Below are positions 36,526 through 45,648 of a stretch of DNA of 64,000 nt, one piece after another. The stretch is from CAXBNB01 sp040222275 (GTDB lineage Bacteria > Bacteroidota > Bacteroidia > Cytophagales > Cyclobacteriaceae). The stretch lies in NCBI GenBank assembly GCA_040222275.1, contig JAVKDJ010000013.1, positions 248,001 through 312,000 on the forward strand, in the 5' to 3' direction. The notes under the pieces were generated by a model, which did not search any database, was not told where the DNA came from, and saw only the letters and a list, made by a program, of their open reading frames with translations. The position numbers and the translations under genes are program-made. How positions within the stretch are numbered: the first letter of the stretch is position 1; each line of letters starts with the position of its first letter.

Positions 36526-37325
36526 AAAAAGGACTGGCTGCCCTGAGTAGCTTCTTCGGTCATTTGTTCAGCATTTTCCTTGCCCAGATAGCGGTCGATC
36601 AGGTGGTGTGCCAGGTAAATAGCAGGAGTGAGCACAATGGCTACAAAAAACTTATAGATATAGTTGATCACCCCTACGGCAATGACCTGCGCCAGCGACC
36701 AATTTCCGAAAATATAAAAGGCGATACCAAGCACCACAAAGCTGTCCACAAATTGGGAAATCAATGTGGAACCAGTCGCCCTCAGCCATATCATTTTGGG
36801 GCCGGTGAACTTTCGGAGTTTTTGGAAAACGAAAACATCGAGCAATTGCCCTATAAGGAATGCCGTGAGCGAACCTATGATAATGCCAAGCCCCTGACGG
36901 AATATCTTTTTGAAAGCAAAATCAATATTGAACGGACCACCCTGGCCATCGGAATTGTTTACATCGAGCCAAAATTCGGCAGGGGGCAGAATGGTAATGA
37001 TGTAAATGACTATAAAAGCGAATGAGATCAATGCTGCGGTGAGGTAGCTGATTTTTTTTACACCGCTCTTGCCAAAATATTCGTTGATAACGTCCGTAAC
37101 GATAAACACCACCGGCCAAAGCACAACACCCGCAGTGAGGTTGAAATCCAGGACGAACCCGCCCAAAAGTTTGATTTGGGCAGGGGGCAGGTTTAAAGTG
37201 CTTTCTGCCGAGAAAATTTTTACTCCGATAATTTCTGCCAGCAGGGCATTGGTAATGAATATGCCGGCCAGTACCAGAAACAGGTTGGTTTTTTTCGCGT
37301 TGAGGTTGTTGTCAGTAGTTTTCAA
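36522..37325 (-). CDS. yhhQ: Queuosine precursor transporter (YhhQ/QPTR family)
   Basis: 267 residues with about six membrane helices: FLVLAGIFITNALLAEIIGVKIF, GVVLWPVVFIVTDVINEYFGKSGVKKISYLTA, LGIIIGSLTAFLIGQLLDVFVFQKLRKFTG, TLISQFVDSFVVLGIAFYIFG. The VTDVINEYFGK motif and the DxF motifs are typical of the family, which imports queuine or preQ precursors. queA nearby supports queuosine metabolism. The C terminus overlaps menC by 4 nt tail to tail. Confidence 0.9.
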   Translation of the reverse strand: MKTTDNNLNAKKTNLFLVLAGIFITNALLAEIIGVKIFSAESTLNLPPAQIKLLGGFVLDFNLTAGVVLWPVVFIVTDVINEYFGKSGVKKISYLTAALISFAFIVIYIITILPPAEFWLDVNNSDGQGGPFNIDFAFKKIFRQGLGIIIGSLTAFLIGQLLDVFVFQKLRKFTGPKMIWLRATGSTLISQFVDSFVVLGIAFYIFGNWSLAQVIAVGVINYIYKFFVAIVLTPAIYLAHHLIDRYLGKENAEQMTEEATQGSQSFF

Positions 37326-37429
37326 TAGTATTTAGGGGAAAACCTTTCCACAATTATACCAATAGATAGAACATTAGCCAGAGTTGGCTTGGTTTTTTTG
37401 TAAATCTAATGCCGTTTCCCGGTGGGTAT

Positions 37430-38350
37430 TTAGACCTCTCCCAACTCGAAAGTTCTACCTTCTATAGCCAATTCTGAATTCGAAAAAACTTCCTGTGTTT
37501 CTTCTATCATTGGTTCGAGCTCTTTGTAGCGGGTGGAAAAATGACCAATGATCAACTGGCCGGCATTGGCGAGTTTGGCCAGTTGGCCGGCCTGTTTGGT
37601 GGTGGAGTGGTAGGTGTTTGCGGCCCTCTCCTGCATGTCCATCATAAAGGTAGTTTCATGGTAAAGCAGGCTCACGTCCTTTATCTGGTCGGCGATGAGT
37701 TCGTTGTACCTGGTATCCGAGCAGTAGGCATACGAATAGGACGGGTGAGGATCTAAAGTCAGCTCTTTGTTTGTGGCTACTACCTTTCCATTGGCGTCCG
37801 TAAGATCGTCCCCGTTTTTGAGGCCAATGATTTGCAGTGGTGTAAGGTTGTCTTTCAACTTGGCCTTGTCTATCCTTCTTTTCTTGGGTTTTTCACGAAA
37901 CAGAAACCCGGCACAATCCACCCTGTGGTCAAGTGGAATGGTGTGGACTGTCAGGTTTTCATTTTCCATGATCAACTCCACCTTATTGGGTGTCCATTCT
38001 TTAAAATTGACCTTGTAGTTGAGTGACGTCTCGGAATATTTCAACTGAAGGGAGATAATTTCCAACAAACCAGGAGGCCCATAGATATTGAGGTCTTTTT
38101 TGCGGCCATAAAGGTGCATGGACGAAATGAGCCCCATGAGCCCATAATAGTGGTCGCCATGTAGGTGGCTGATCATGATGTGGTTGATTCTGTTGGCCTT
38201 GATGTTGTATTTTTTCAGTCGCAGCTGGGTGCCTTCACCACAATCGATAAGAAAGGCATGGTGCATGATAGCCAGGAATTGGGCGGTCTGGTTGCGTTGA
38301 TGGGCAGGCACGGCAGCATTCGAACCCAGTATAGTCAGGGAAATTGGCAA
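37430..38350 (-). CDS. rnz: Ribonuclease Z
   Basis: 306 residues of the metallo-beta-lactamase fold, short form: LTILGSNAAVPAHQRNQTAQFL, LIDCGEGTQLRLKKYNIKANRINHIMISHLHGDHYYGLMGLISSMHLYGRKKDLNIYGP, CSDTRYNE, LLYHETTFM and LIIGHFSTRY. HLHGDH and the later Asp and His residues bind two zinc ions. It cuts the 3' trailer from tRNA precursors, needed here because tRNA-Leu lacks an encoded CCA. It is 25 nt downstream of the STAS gene. Confidence 0.95.
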   Translation of the reverse strand: MPISLTILGSNAAVPAHQRNQTAQFLAIMHHAFLIDCGEGTQLRLKKYNIKANRINHIMISHLHGDHYYGLMGLISSMHLYGRKKDLNIYGPPGLLEIISLQLKYSETSLNYKVNFKEWTPNKVELIMENENLTVHTIPLDHRVDCAGFLFREKPKKRRIDKAKLKDNLTPLQIIGLKNGDDLTDANGKVVATNKELTLDPHPSYSYAYCSDTRYNELIADQIKDVSLLYHETTFMMDMQERAANTYHSTTKQAGQLAKLANAGQLIIGHFSTRYKELEPMIEETQEVFSNSELAIEGRTFELGEV

Positions 38351-38375
38351 TTTAGAAAATTAATGTTTCGGTCAA

Positions 38376-38753
38376 TTATTCGCTTTCTCCGAGGAGGCCG
38401 TTTTCTATTTCCAATAGAAAAACAGCATCAACAGCTTCTTCCACGGTAGGGAGTATGTTGAGCACTTTGTCCAGTTGGGATATTTTGATCAGCTTCATGG
38501 CGTGATCAGAGATGCAGGTGAGTATAAATGTTCCTTTGTTTTCAGCGAACACTCGGTTGCCCACCAGCAGGGAACTTAATCCTGAAGAATCTATATACTT
38601 AACCTCCGACAGGTCCACAATGATATTTTGGATGCCTTGCCCTTGTATGGCCACCAGTTCGGATTTGAGTTCTGGTGCGATTGTAGAATCAAGCTTTTCG
38701 TTTTCTACGCGAATCACATTGTATTTTTCCTGTCTGTCTATTGAATACTTCAT
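38376..38753 (-). CDS. STAS domain anti-anti-sigma factor-like protein
   Basis: 125 residues; VDLSEVKYIDSSGLSSLLVGNRVFAENKGTFILTCISDHAMKLIKISQLDKVLNILPTVEEAV matches the SpoIIAA fold, with the phosphorylatable Ser in DSSGL. Such proteins bind an anti-sigma kinase in a partner switch, but no kinase is in the window. Probably co-transcribed with rnz. Confidence 0.92.
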   Translation of the reverse strand: MKYSIDRQEKYNVIRVENEKLDSTIAPELKSELVAIQGQGIQNIIVDLSEVKYIDSSGLSSLLVGNRVFAENKGTFILTCISDHAMKLIKISQLDKVLNILPTVEEAVDAVFLLEIENGLLGESE

Positions 38754-38869
38754 AAAGCATTGGTTTGGTGATAGGGGCTGTGAAAATCAAACAGCACCCA
38801 AAATTAACTATTTTTAATCAGATAGAGGCTCTCTCTTCTACGGAGAACCATTGACCTGACTTTGCCGGG

Positions 38870-39808
38870 TTATTTTAAGTAGTTGAGTATATTTTGTTCC
38901 ATTCTGGCGATAATGTCATGGGAATTGTCCTGAACAAATTTTTCGCCGGTAATGTTTTCATACAATTCTATGTAGCGCTCAGAAATCGATTGCACTTTGG
39001 CTTCATCCATCTTGGGTACGGTTTGCCCTTCTTTGCCCTGAAATCCTTCCGAAATCAACCATTGGCGCACAAATTCTTTAGACAACTGCCTTTGGGGCTG
39101 GTTTTGGTCCTGCAAGCTTTGGTAGGTGTCCTTATAGAAGTATCTGGAGGAATCGGGGGTATGCACTTCATCGATCAGAATGATTTCACCATCAAACATG
39201 CCAAACTCATACTTGGTATCTACCAAAATCAGCCCACGGCTGTCGGCTATTTCTGTTCCCCTTTGAAAAAGCTTTCGGGTGTATTCTTCCAGCTGGGTAT
39301 AAATCTTTTCATCTACTATCCCTTGTGAGATGATTTCTTCCCTGGAAATGTCTTCATCATGCCCCTCCATGGCCTTGGTAGAAGGGGTAATGATCGGTTG
39401 GGGCAATTTGTCATTTTCTTTGAGCCCTTCTGGCAAGCTTACACCACACAGAGTCCTTTTGCCCGCTTTATATTCGCGGGCAGCATGGCCTGCAAGGTAA
39501 CCTCTTATTACCATTTCCACCGCAAATGGCTGGCAGGCTTTGCCAATAGTTACATTGGGGTCGGGCACAGCTTCTACCCAATTGGGTACTATGTCGCTGG
39601 TAGCTTCCAGAAATTTGGCTGCAATCTGGTTGAGCACCTGTCCTTTAAAGGGGATTGGTGCCGGCAAGATCACGTCAAAAGCCGAAATCCTGTCGCTGGC
39701 TATCATCACGAGCTTGTCTCCTATGGTATATACATCACGGACTTTGCCTCCATATCTTTTGGTTTGCCCGGGAAAATTGAAGTTGGTGGTTTTTATCGCA
39801 TTGGTCAT
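38870..39808 (-). CDS. purC: Phosphoribosylaminoimidazole-succinocarboxamide synthase
   Basis: 312 residues. SAICAR synthetase signatures are complete: GKVRDVYTIGDKLVMIASDRISAFDVILP, MVIRGYLAGHAAREYKAG, LILVDTKYEFGMFDGEIILIDEVHTPDSSRYF. It forms SAICAR from CAIR, aspartate and ATP in purine synthesis. Confidence 0.97.
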   Translation of the reverse strand: MTNAIKTTNFNFPGQTKRYGGKVRDVYTIGDKLVMIASDRISAFDVILPAPIPFKGQVLNQIAAKFLEATSDIVPNWVEAVPDPNVTIGKACQPFAVEMVIRGYLAGHAAREYKAGKRTLCGVSLPEGLKENDKLPQPIITPSTKAMEGHDEDISREEIISQGIVDEKIYTQLEEYTRKLFQRGTEIADSRGLILVDTKYEFGMFDGEIILIDEVHTPDSSRYFYKDTYQSLQDQNQPQRQLSKEFVRQWLISEGFQGKEGQTVPKMDEAKVQSISERYIELYENITGEKFVQDNSHDIIARMEQNILNYLK

Positions 39809-39875
39809 GGCGCCAAAATTAGGAATATAATTGTTTTTTATGAGGGTGACAGGAGTCTATTTTATCACATTTATT

Positions 39876-41180
39876 TTACTGAACCAACCGCCCCAACTTG
39901 TAGTTTTCTGTTTTTTCCAACTCCCCCTTTTTGTTGTAAAACTTCCATTCCCCGTTTTTCAGGTCACGTGAGTAGGAGCCTTCTATTTCCGGCTTTTCAT
40001 TTTTTTGAAATTTCTGATATGGACCATTGAGTTGGTCAAATTTGTAGGTGAACACTTCTGATGGATTGCCATTGGGATGGAACAGCGTTTCGGTACCATT
40101 TTTTTTGCCTTTCACGAAGGTCTCTTCTTTTATTACATGGCCCTTTTCATCATAAGTCAGGCGTGTGCCTTCCAGTTTGCCGAGTGTATATTCTTCAGAT
40201 ATTTTGAGTTTTCCCTTGTCGAAATAGTATTTCCATGTCCCGGTTTTCAAGCCATCTTCGTATTCCATTTCAGCAGTCATATTGCCATGGCTGTCAAATT
40301 CCTGAATGACCCGATCCTCTTCCCTGTTGGAATAGTCTATGATCGTTTTTGCTGCACCGTTTTCAAAAAATGTTTTGTTGATACCTGTCTTGAATCCATT
40401 GACAAGGTTGAGGTTTTGCTCAATAGCCCCTGAAGCATAGTAGGAAATGATGTTGCCGTTTAACTGCCCCCTGGTGTAGCTGCCCGAGGTTTGTAATTGG
40501 CCATTTTCGTAATACTTTTTATAGTGTCCTTCTTTTGACCCATTCCTTTGAAAGGCTTCATTGTTGAGCTGCCCATTGGCATAATAGGACCTGATGTACC
40601 CATCCAATACGGCATTGGTATAATTGATCTCAGATTTCAGCACACCTGTTTCATAGTAGGTCTTGTTTGGGCCATGTTGCTTGCCGTTGAGGTAGGAAAT
40701 TTCCTCTTTGAGCTTTCCGTTGGGATAGTATTCCCTTACGGTCCCGCTGGGTTTTCCATAGTCAAATTCTGTGGTGTTTTTTAATGTGCCGTTCGGAAAA
40801 TAGGTAGTAAGTACACCAACAAGGGTATCACTTTCGAACTTGCCTTCTTGTATCAGTTGGTTGTCCTGGTTAAAAACCTTTGTCACACCCTCCTTCAGTC
40901 CATTGCTGTAAGTGGTGGTGCGCTGTACGGTACCATCGGGGTAATAATTTTTGAATTCGCCTTCTTTAATACCCTCACTGAAATGTCCTTTTACGGATAA
41001 GTTTCCCTCCAGATCGTAGGCAAAGTAATCACCATGGATTTTGCTGCTGTCATTGTCCAGTATGAAATATTCTTCTTTTATTTTTCCCTCACCTTCAAAA
41101 TGATATTTGGTTATTTTGGTCTGGGAGTAAAGTTTGAATGAAAGAAAAAATGCGACCAGAAACAGTAAGCGAACAACCAT
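39876..41180 (-). CDS. MORN / YwqK-type repeat protein, exported
   Basis: 434 residues with a signal peptide (MVVRLLFLVAFFLSFKLYSQ). It consists of about 15 repeats of the form G-x-(4-6)-YYxNGxLxxxxxYxNGxxxG, a beta-hairpin repeat (MORN_2) found in YwqK-family proteins. No catalytic motif. The label of YwqK proteins as antitoxins is not supported by the context. The function is unknown. Confidence 0.88.
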   Translation of the reverse strand: MVVRLLFLVAFFLSFKLYSQTKITKYHFEGEGKIKEEYFILDNDSSKIHGDYFAYDLEGNLSVKGHFSEGIKEGEFKNYYPDGTVQRTTTYSNGLKEGVTKVFNQDNQLIQEGKFESDTLVGVLTTYFPNGTLKNTTEFDYGKPSGTVREYYPNGKLKEEISYLNGKQHGPNKTYYETGVLKSEINYTNAVLDGYIRSYYANGQLNNEAFQRNGSKEGHYKKYYENGQLQTSGSYTRGQLNGNIISYYASGAIEQNLNLVNGFKTGINKTFFENGAAKTIIDYSNREEDRVIQEFDSHGNMTAEMEYEDGLKTGTWKYYFDKGKLKISEEYTLGKLEGTRLTYDEKGHVIKEETFVKGKKNGTETLFHPNGNPSEVFTYKFDQLNGPYQKFQKNEKPEIEGSYSRDLKNGEWKFYNKKGELEKTENYKLGRLVQ

Positions 41181-41415
41181 AGCTTTTATTTAAAAGAAAA
41201 TCAACTGCACAAATATTTATCATTTCGCTTTAAAACGAGAAAACTGATTGCAGATTATGAAAATACAGATGCTTTATTTTTCGGTGAAAGTTGCTGTCGC
41301 CCGATTTCACAATCAATCATTAAAGGCGTTGGGTTTATCAAAAACTGTATAAAAATCCAGTCTTAAATTGCAACACATTCCCCATCCAAAAGTTCACCTT
41401 ATCCAGCATCCAGCC

Positions 41416-42594
41416 CTACACCTTCTCGATCACAATAGCAGAAGCCCCACCACCACCGTTGCAAATCCCTGCTACCCCAATATTGGCATTTTTTTGCGCC
41501 AGCACAGAATTAAGCGTGGTGATGATCCTGGCACCCGAACACCCGAGGGGATGGCCAAGGGCTACAGCCCCACCGAATACATTTACATTTTCCGGGTTCA
41601 GTTCCAATTGCCTGTTGTTGGCTATGGCCACAGCCGAAAAAGCTTCATTGATTTCATAGAAATCAACATCGGCTTTTTCCACTCCCGCATTTTTCAGGGC
41701 TTTGGGAATCGCCAGGGAAGGAGCGGTAGTAAACCACAACGGCTCCTGTGCCGCATCGGCAAAACCCCTTATACATGCGATAGGCTTCAGTCCGAGGGAT
41801 TTCATTTTCCCTTCGCTCACCAGGACGAGGGCAGAAGCCCCATCATTGATGGTGGATGCATTGGCGGCAGTAACCGTACCCTCTTTGCTGAAAACCGGAC
41901 GCAGGTTTGGGATTTTGTCGAACTTTACATTTTTGTATTCTTCATCCGTGTCCATCACAATCGGGTCGCCCTTTCTTTGGGGGATTTCCACAGGTATGAT
42001 CTCGTTTTTAAAATAGCCATTGTCAACAGCCTGTGCGGTGCGCTTGTAGGAATTGATGGCATACTCATCTTGCTCTTCGCGGGTAATGTTCATTTCCCTG
42101 GCCGTATTGTCTGCGCAATTTCCCATAGGAAACCCATTGTATGCTTCCCACAGTCCATCATGCATGAGCCCATCTACTATCTGTCCATGTCCATAACCAT
42201 AGCCATACCTCGCTTTTGGCAAGTAAAATGGGATATTGGACATGCTCTCCATACCTCCGGCCACTATCACATCGGCATGACCGAGCATGATGGATTGTGC
42301 GCCCAGCATTACGGATTTCATGCCAGAGGCACAGACCTTGTTTACAGTTGTGCAGGGCACGTTGTAGCCAATACCAGCCCCTATAGCGGCTTGTCTGGCT
42401 GGGGCCTGGCCCAGGTTGGCAGAAACCACATTGCCCATAAAGACTTCATCCACATGGGATGCTTCTACCCCTGATTTTTCCAAGGCACCACCGATGGCAA
42501 TTGACCCTAGCTTGGTGGCTGAAATAGACGCCAGTGAGCCTCCAAAACTACCAATGGGTGTGCGCACGGCTGAAACGATATATACTTTTTGCAT
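41416..42594 (-). CDS. Acetyl-CoA C-acetyltransferase (thiolase)
   Basis: 392 residues. Thiolase motifs: VNKVCASGMKSVMLGAQSI with the acyl-carrying Cys, NVFGGAVALGHPLGCSGARI with the active His, and GICNGGGGASAIVIEKV with the second Cys at the end. Condenses or cleaves acetoacetyl-CoA or longer 3-ketoacyl-CoA. It stands alone, divergent from the CapA-like gene, so the pathway is uncertain. Confidence 0.95.
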   Translation of the reverse strand: MQKVYIVSAVRTPIGSFGGSLASISATKLGSIAIGGALEKSGVEASHVDEVFMGNVVSANLGQAPARQAAIGAGIGYNVPCTTVNKVCASGMKSVMLGAQSIMLGHADVIVAGGMESMSNIPFYLPKARYGYGYGHGQIVDGLMHDGLWEAYNGFPMGNCADNTAREMNITREEQDEYAINSYKRTAQAVDNGYFKNEIIPVEIPQRKGDPIVMDTDEEYKNVKFDKIPNLRPVFSKEGTVTAANASTINDGASALVLVSEGKMKSLGLKPIACIRGFADAAQEPLWFTTAPSLAIPKALKNAGVEKADVDFYEINEAFSAVAIANNRQLELNPENVNVFGGAVALGHPLGCSGARIITTLNSVLAQKNANIGVAGICNGGGGASAIVIEKV

Positions 42595-42797
42595 AATTGG
42601 ATTGAGTTATAATGTGTTTGGTTACAAATGTAAATAAGTGATGCAGAAAAACCGGGTGAATGGCACAACAAAACCACGTATGAGCCAAAGGTGGGTAAAA
42701 TTCCAGTACAAAATAGGAAAACGTTACCGCTTGGTTTACTTTAGGCAGCAATGTTGTTTTTCAATAGTGCGATATCCGTACGTTTATTTCAGATAAG

Positions 42798-43910
42798 ATG
42801 AAAAGAAGCCTGTCTGTTTTGTCGTTTTTAATGATGCTGACCTGGGGAGCCATGGCCCAGGTCAACAGTTCGCAAGACACTCTTAAATTACTATTTATTG
42901 GCGACATCATGGGGCACGATTCGCAAATCAATGCAGCGTACAATCATGGGTCTGGTGGATATGACTACAACAATGTGTTTCTGCCACTGAAGCCAGTAAT
43001 GAGTGGGGCAGATTTTTCGATAGCCAATTTGGAAGTAACCCTCGCAGGCCCACCCTACAAGGGATATCCCCAGTTTTCTTCGCCAGACGAATTGGCGGTG
43101 GCCTGCAAAAACAACGGTATAGATGTACTCGTGACCTCCAACAACCACTCCTGTGACAGAAGAAAACAAGGTGTACTCAGGACGCTCGACGTATTGGATT
43201 CACTGGATATCTACCACACAGGCACCTTTAGGGACAAAGCAGAATGGGAGGAGCGAAACCTGCTGGTTCTGGAAAAAAACAACATTAAAATTGGTATATT
43301 AAATTACACCTATGGCACCAATGGTATTCCCACACCGCCACCTACTATAGTGAACAGGATAGATTGGAAGGAAATGGCAAACGACATTGAAGCCAGTAAG
43401 TCATATGGGCTTGACAAGCTCATCGTTTTTTTGCATTGGGGCAAGGAGTACGAATCCCACCCGAGTACAGACCAGATAGATCTGGCCAACTATTTATTCA
43501 GCAATGGGACTGATATTATCATTGGATCCCATCCACATGTATTGCAAAAAATGGAGTACAGGAAAGGCCTGGACCAGTCGGGGGAAAAGTTTGTGGCCTA
43601 CTCATTGGGCAATTTTATCTCTAATCAAAGGGTGAGAAAGCGCGATGGAGGGGCTATGGTAGAATTGACGTTGGTGAAAGATGAAACTGGGATCAGCATA
43701 GCCCAAAATGGATATCATCTGGTATGGGTGCACAAGCCCATAAAAAACGGACGGTCAACTTTTGAGATCATAAGAGGCGTAGATGCCGAACGAAATGCCT
43801 ATGCAGGAATGGATAAGACTGCTGTCGATCAATTAAAAGTGTTTTTAAATGACTCCAGGGAGCTGCTCGAATCGGAAAATATCGAGGTTTCAGAGATACT
43901 CGAAGATTGA
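42798..43910 (+). CDS. CapA family protein (poly-gamma-glutamate synthesis-type phosphoesterase fold)
   Basis: 370 residues with a signal peptide (MKRSLSVLSFLMMLTWGAMAQ). The PGA_cap domain is clear: LLFIGDIMGHDSQINAA, FSIANLEVTLAG, VLVTSNNHSCDRRKQGVLRTLDVLDSL, LIVFLHWGKEYESHPSTDQ, TDIIIGSHPHVLQKMEY, VAYSLGNFISNQ. The metal-binding residues of a calcineurin-like site are kept. No other capsule genes are nearby, so the role is unknown. Confidence 0.92.
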   Translation: MKRSLSVLSFLMMLTWGAMAQVNSSQDTLKLLFIGDIMGHDSQINAAYNHGSGGYDYNNVFLPLKPVMSGADFSIANLEVTLAGPPYKGYPQFSSPDELAVACKNNGIDVLVTSNNHSCDRRKQGVLRTLDVLDSLDIYHTGTFRDKAEWEERNLLVLEKNNIKIGILNYTYGTNGIPTPPPTIVNRIDWKEMANDIEASKSYGLDKLIVFLHWGKEYESHPSTDQIDLANYLFSNGTDIIIGSHPHVLQKMEYRKGLDQSGEKFVAYSLGNFISNQRVRKRDGGAMVELTLVKDETGISIAQNGYHLVWVHKPIKNGRSTFEIIRGVDAERNAYAGMDKTAVDQLKVFLNDSRELLESENIEVSEILED

Positions 43911-44831
43911 TCATCCAGGGGTTGTTTTAATGCCTTCCTTGCAAGTCTTAAATTTAAGCCAAACCCTGCCTCAGAATAGCGGATCAAGCAATATGCTTGT
44001 GAGCAATTGCATTTTTCGTCGAAAAGTTCATTTGCTGCGGAGATATTTTACAGGCACTTTTGAGGTACATTTCGAAATATAGAGATTCCAATACTCTTTG
44101 CCTGTGGCCTTATGAAAATCATGTTAAGAAAATTGGTTTGAAATGCGGTTAAAAATGATTTGCTGTTTGAGTTTGGGCGGGCTTTTTCGGAGCACAAGTT
44201 CAAATCATTTCAGCATTGAGGAGCAATTTTTAATGATTTTTATACAGCCTTGACTTTTTTGTTTCCTTTTTGTGTTAAGACAAAAAGGGAAAGCCTGCCC
44301 GGCTTGAGGGCAATGTCCATAAAGGTTGGTACCGTTAATGGTTTTTCTCCAATTTTTGTAAAAATTGACACCCATAAATCATTAAAGACTCTTTAAGGTT
44401 TCTTCAATATTGCCCAACTATTCTGTTCAAAGGTGCCTTTCTGCTATAGCCTTTCGTTTTCTTTTGCTCACCCAAAAGAAAAGAAACTCCGTGCCTGCGG
44501 CCTTTAGATTTACATGGAGGTTATATATAATTATTATCATCACTTCTTTGAGGGGATCCAAAGGGGGAGACTGGGGCAAGGTTTTTATTTAAATGATTTT
44601 AAATCGAACTCATGGCATAAAGGAAAAAAAGCAATTCGAAAAAATATAGGAGTGGGGGGAACTGTTGAAAATGGTGTATTTAGAAGTAGGTATCTATTTG
44701 GCCCAAACCGTTTTAGAATCCGGTGACTTCACCGGCGATAAACGGGGCTAATTTGGTCAAAATTGAGTAAATTACCTGAAGCGAACTAAACACATTAACC
44801 CATCAGTTCCCGCGACAAAGATATTGTAGAA
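43911..44831. other. Long gene-free interval with palindromic repeats
   Basis: No credible gene is seen in these 921 nt. It holds two strong inverted repeats that look like small intergenic repeat elements: an imperfect one at 44262-44292 (TTTCCTTTTTGT with ACAAAAAGGGAAA) and a perfect 10-bp one at 44457-44482 (TTTTCTTTTG with CAAAAGAAAA around CTCACC). The stretch may contain decayed coding sequence, but no family is recognisable. It separates the CapA-like gene from the second PUL. Confidence 0.5.
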
Positions 44832-45338
44832 TTGCTCCACAAGGGCGATCCCCTGGGGCTTGATATGCTCTTCGATCATTTTGGAGGCAAACTCTACAAT
44901 ATGTGCCTGGCCTATTTGAAATCCAAAGAGGAGGCAGAAGAAGTGGTACAGGATGTTTTGCTCAAGCTTTGGCAAAACCGGGGAAAAATAGAGGCGACCG
45001 GATTTTTGGAAGGATATATTTTCAAGATTACCAAGAACTTTCTGCTGAATAAAATCAGGGACAAATCCAGAAAAAAACTTACCACGGAACACCTGCAAAC
45101 TGACATGGCCAGTTCTATCAGTACAGACCAGCCCTTGATGATGACTGATTTGCAGCTTTTTTTGTCCAAGGCCATAGAGGGGATGCCCCCCAAAAGGCAG
45201 AGAATATTTAAGATGAGCCGCATGGACGGGATGTCCAACAAACAAATAGCCCAGAAATTGGGCGTGTCGGAAAAAACCGTTGAAAACCAAATCGGACGGG
45301 CAATAAAATACCTGAGAAGCTATATGAACCATATTTAG
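44832..45338 (+). CDS. ECF-type sigma factor of the second PUL
   Basis: 168 residues from TTG 44832. Region 2, LGLDMLFDHFGGKLYNMCLAYLKSKEEAEEVVQDVLLKLWQNR, and region 4, AIEGMPPKRQRIFKMSRMDGMSNKQIAQKLGVSEKTVENQIGRAIKYLRSYM, are complete. Family alignment with the other sigma factor (17178-17765) shows that conserved sequence (SRDKDIVEL) continues upstream in frame to a stop at 44796-44798, with no ATG, GTG or TTG there. So the start is either TTG 44832, a rare ATC (44802) or ATT (44823), or the gene has a lesion or error. Confidence 0.88.
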   Translation: MLHKGDPLGLDMLFDHFGGKLYNMCLAYLKSKEEAEEVVQDVLLKLWQNRGKIEATGFLEGYIFKITKNFLLNKIRDKSRKKLTTEHLQTDMASSISTDQPLMMTDLQLFLSKAIEGMPPKRQRIFKMSRMDGMSNKQIAQKLGVSEKTVENQIGRAIKYLRSYMNHI

Positions 45339-45345
45339 CAACAGT

Positions 45346-45360
45346 TGTCACAATGTGACA
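45346..45360. promoter_or_regulatory. Perfect palindrome in the sigma-fecR gap
   Basis: TGTCACA-A-TGTGACA is a perfect 7-bp dyad 8 nt after the sigma stop. It could be an operator or a small RNA hairpin. The rest of the 310-nt gap to fecR holds no gene. Confidence 0.4.
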
Positions 45361-45648
45361 GCACATGCACCGCCCCTGAAAACGGAAATAGACCACCTAC
45401 TACATACAATCGTAACATTGGTAAAACAGGGGTAATTCTTTCCCCAAGATGCTTAACGAATCTATAACAGCCAATTTTGTGATGTTCAACTATGGGCAAG
45501 ACATTTTTGCACAGTCATGATTTCAATGCGGATGGAGTAGCCATTTGCCAGACTTCTTATTGTTGCTGGAAAAAGTTGCTTGCAAATTTTCCCCCGCGTG
45601 GGGGGTAGCGCAAAGTATGGGGTATTTAATGATGTAGGCAACAAAATC

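Noticed and set aside
39359..40030. 223-residue open frame opposite purC and the MORN gene
   Set aside because: It crosses the ends of two well supported genes and has no recognisable domain.
39876..41180. Toxin-antitoxin antitoxin role for the YwqK-like protein
   Set aside because: No toxin gene is adjacent and the protein has a signal peptide; the family label does not support a role here.
41368..42474. 368-residue open frame opposite the thiolase
   Set aside because: Thiolase motifs are complete on the - strand; the + frame is rich in His and Cys typical of antisense shadow frames.
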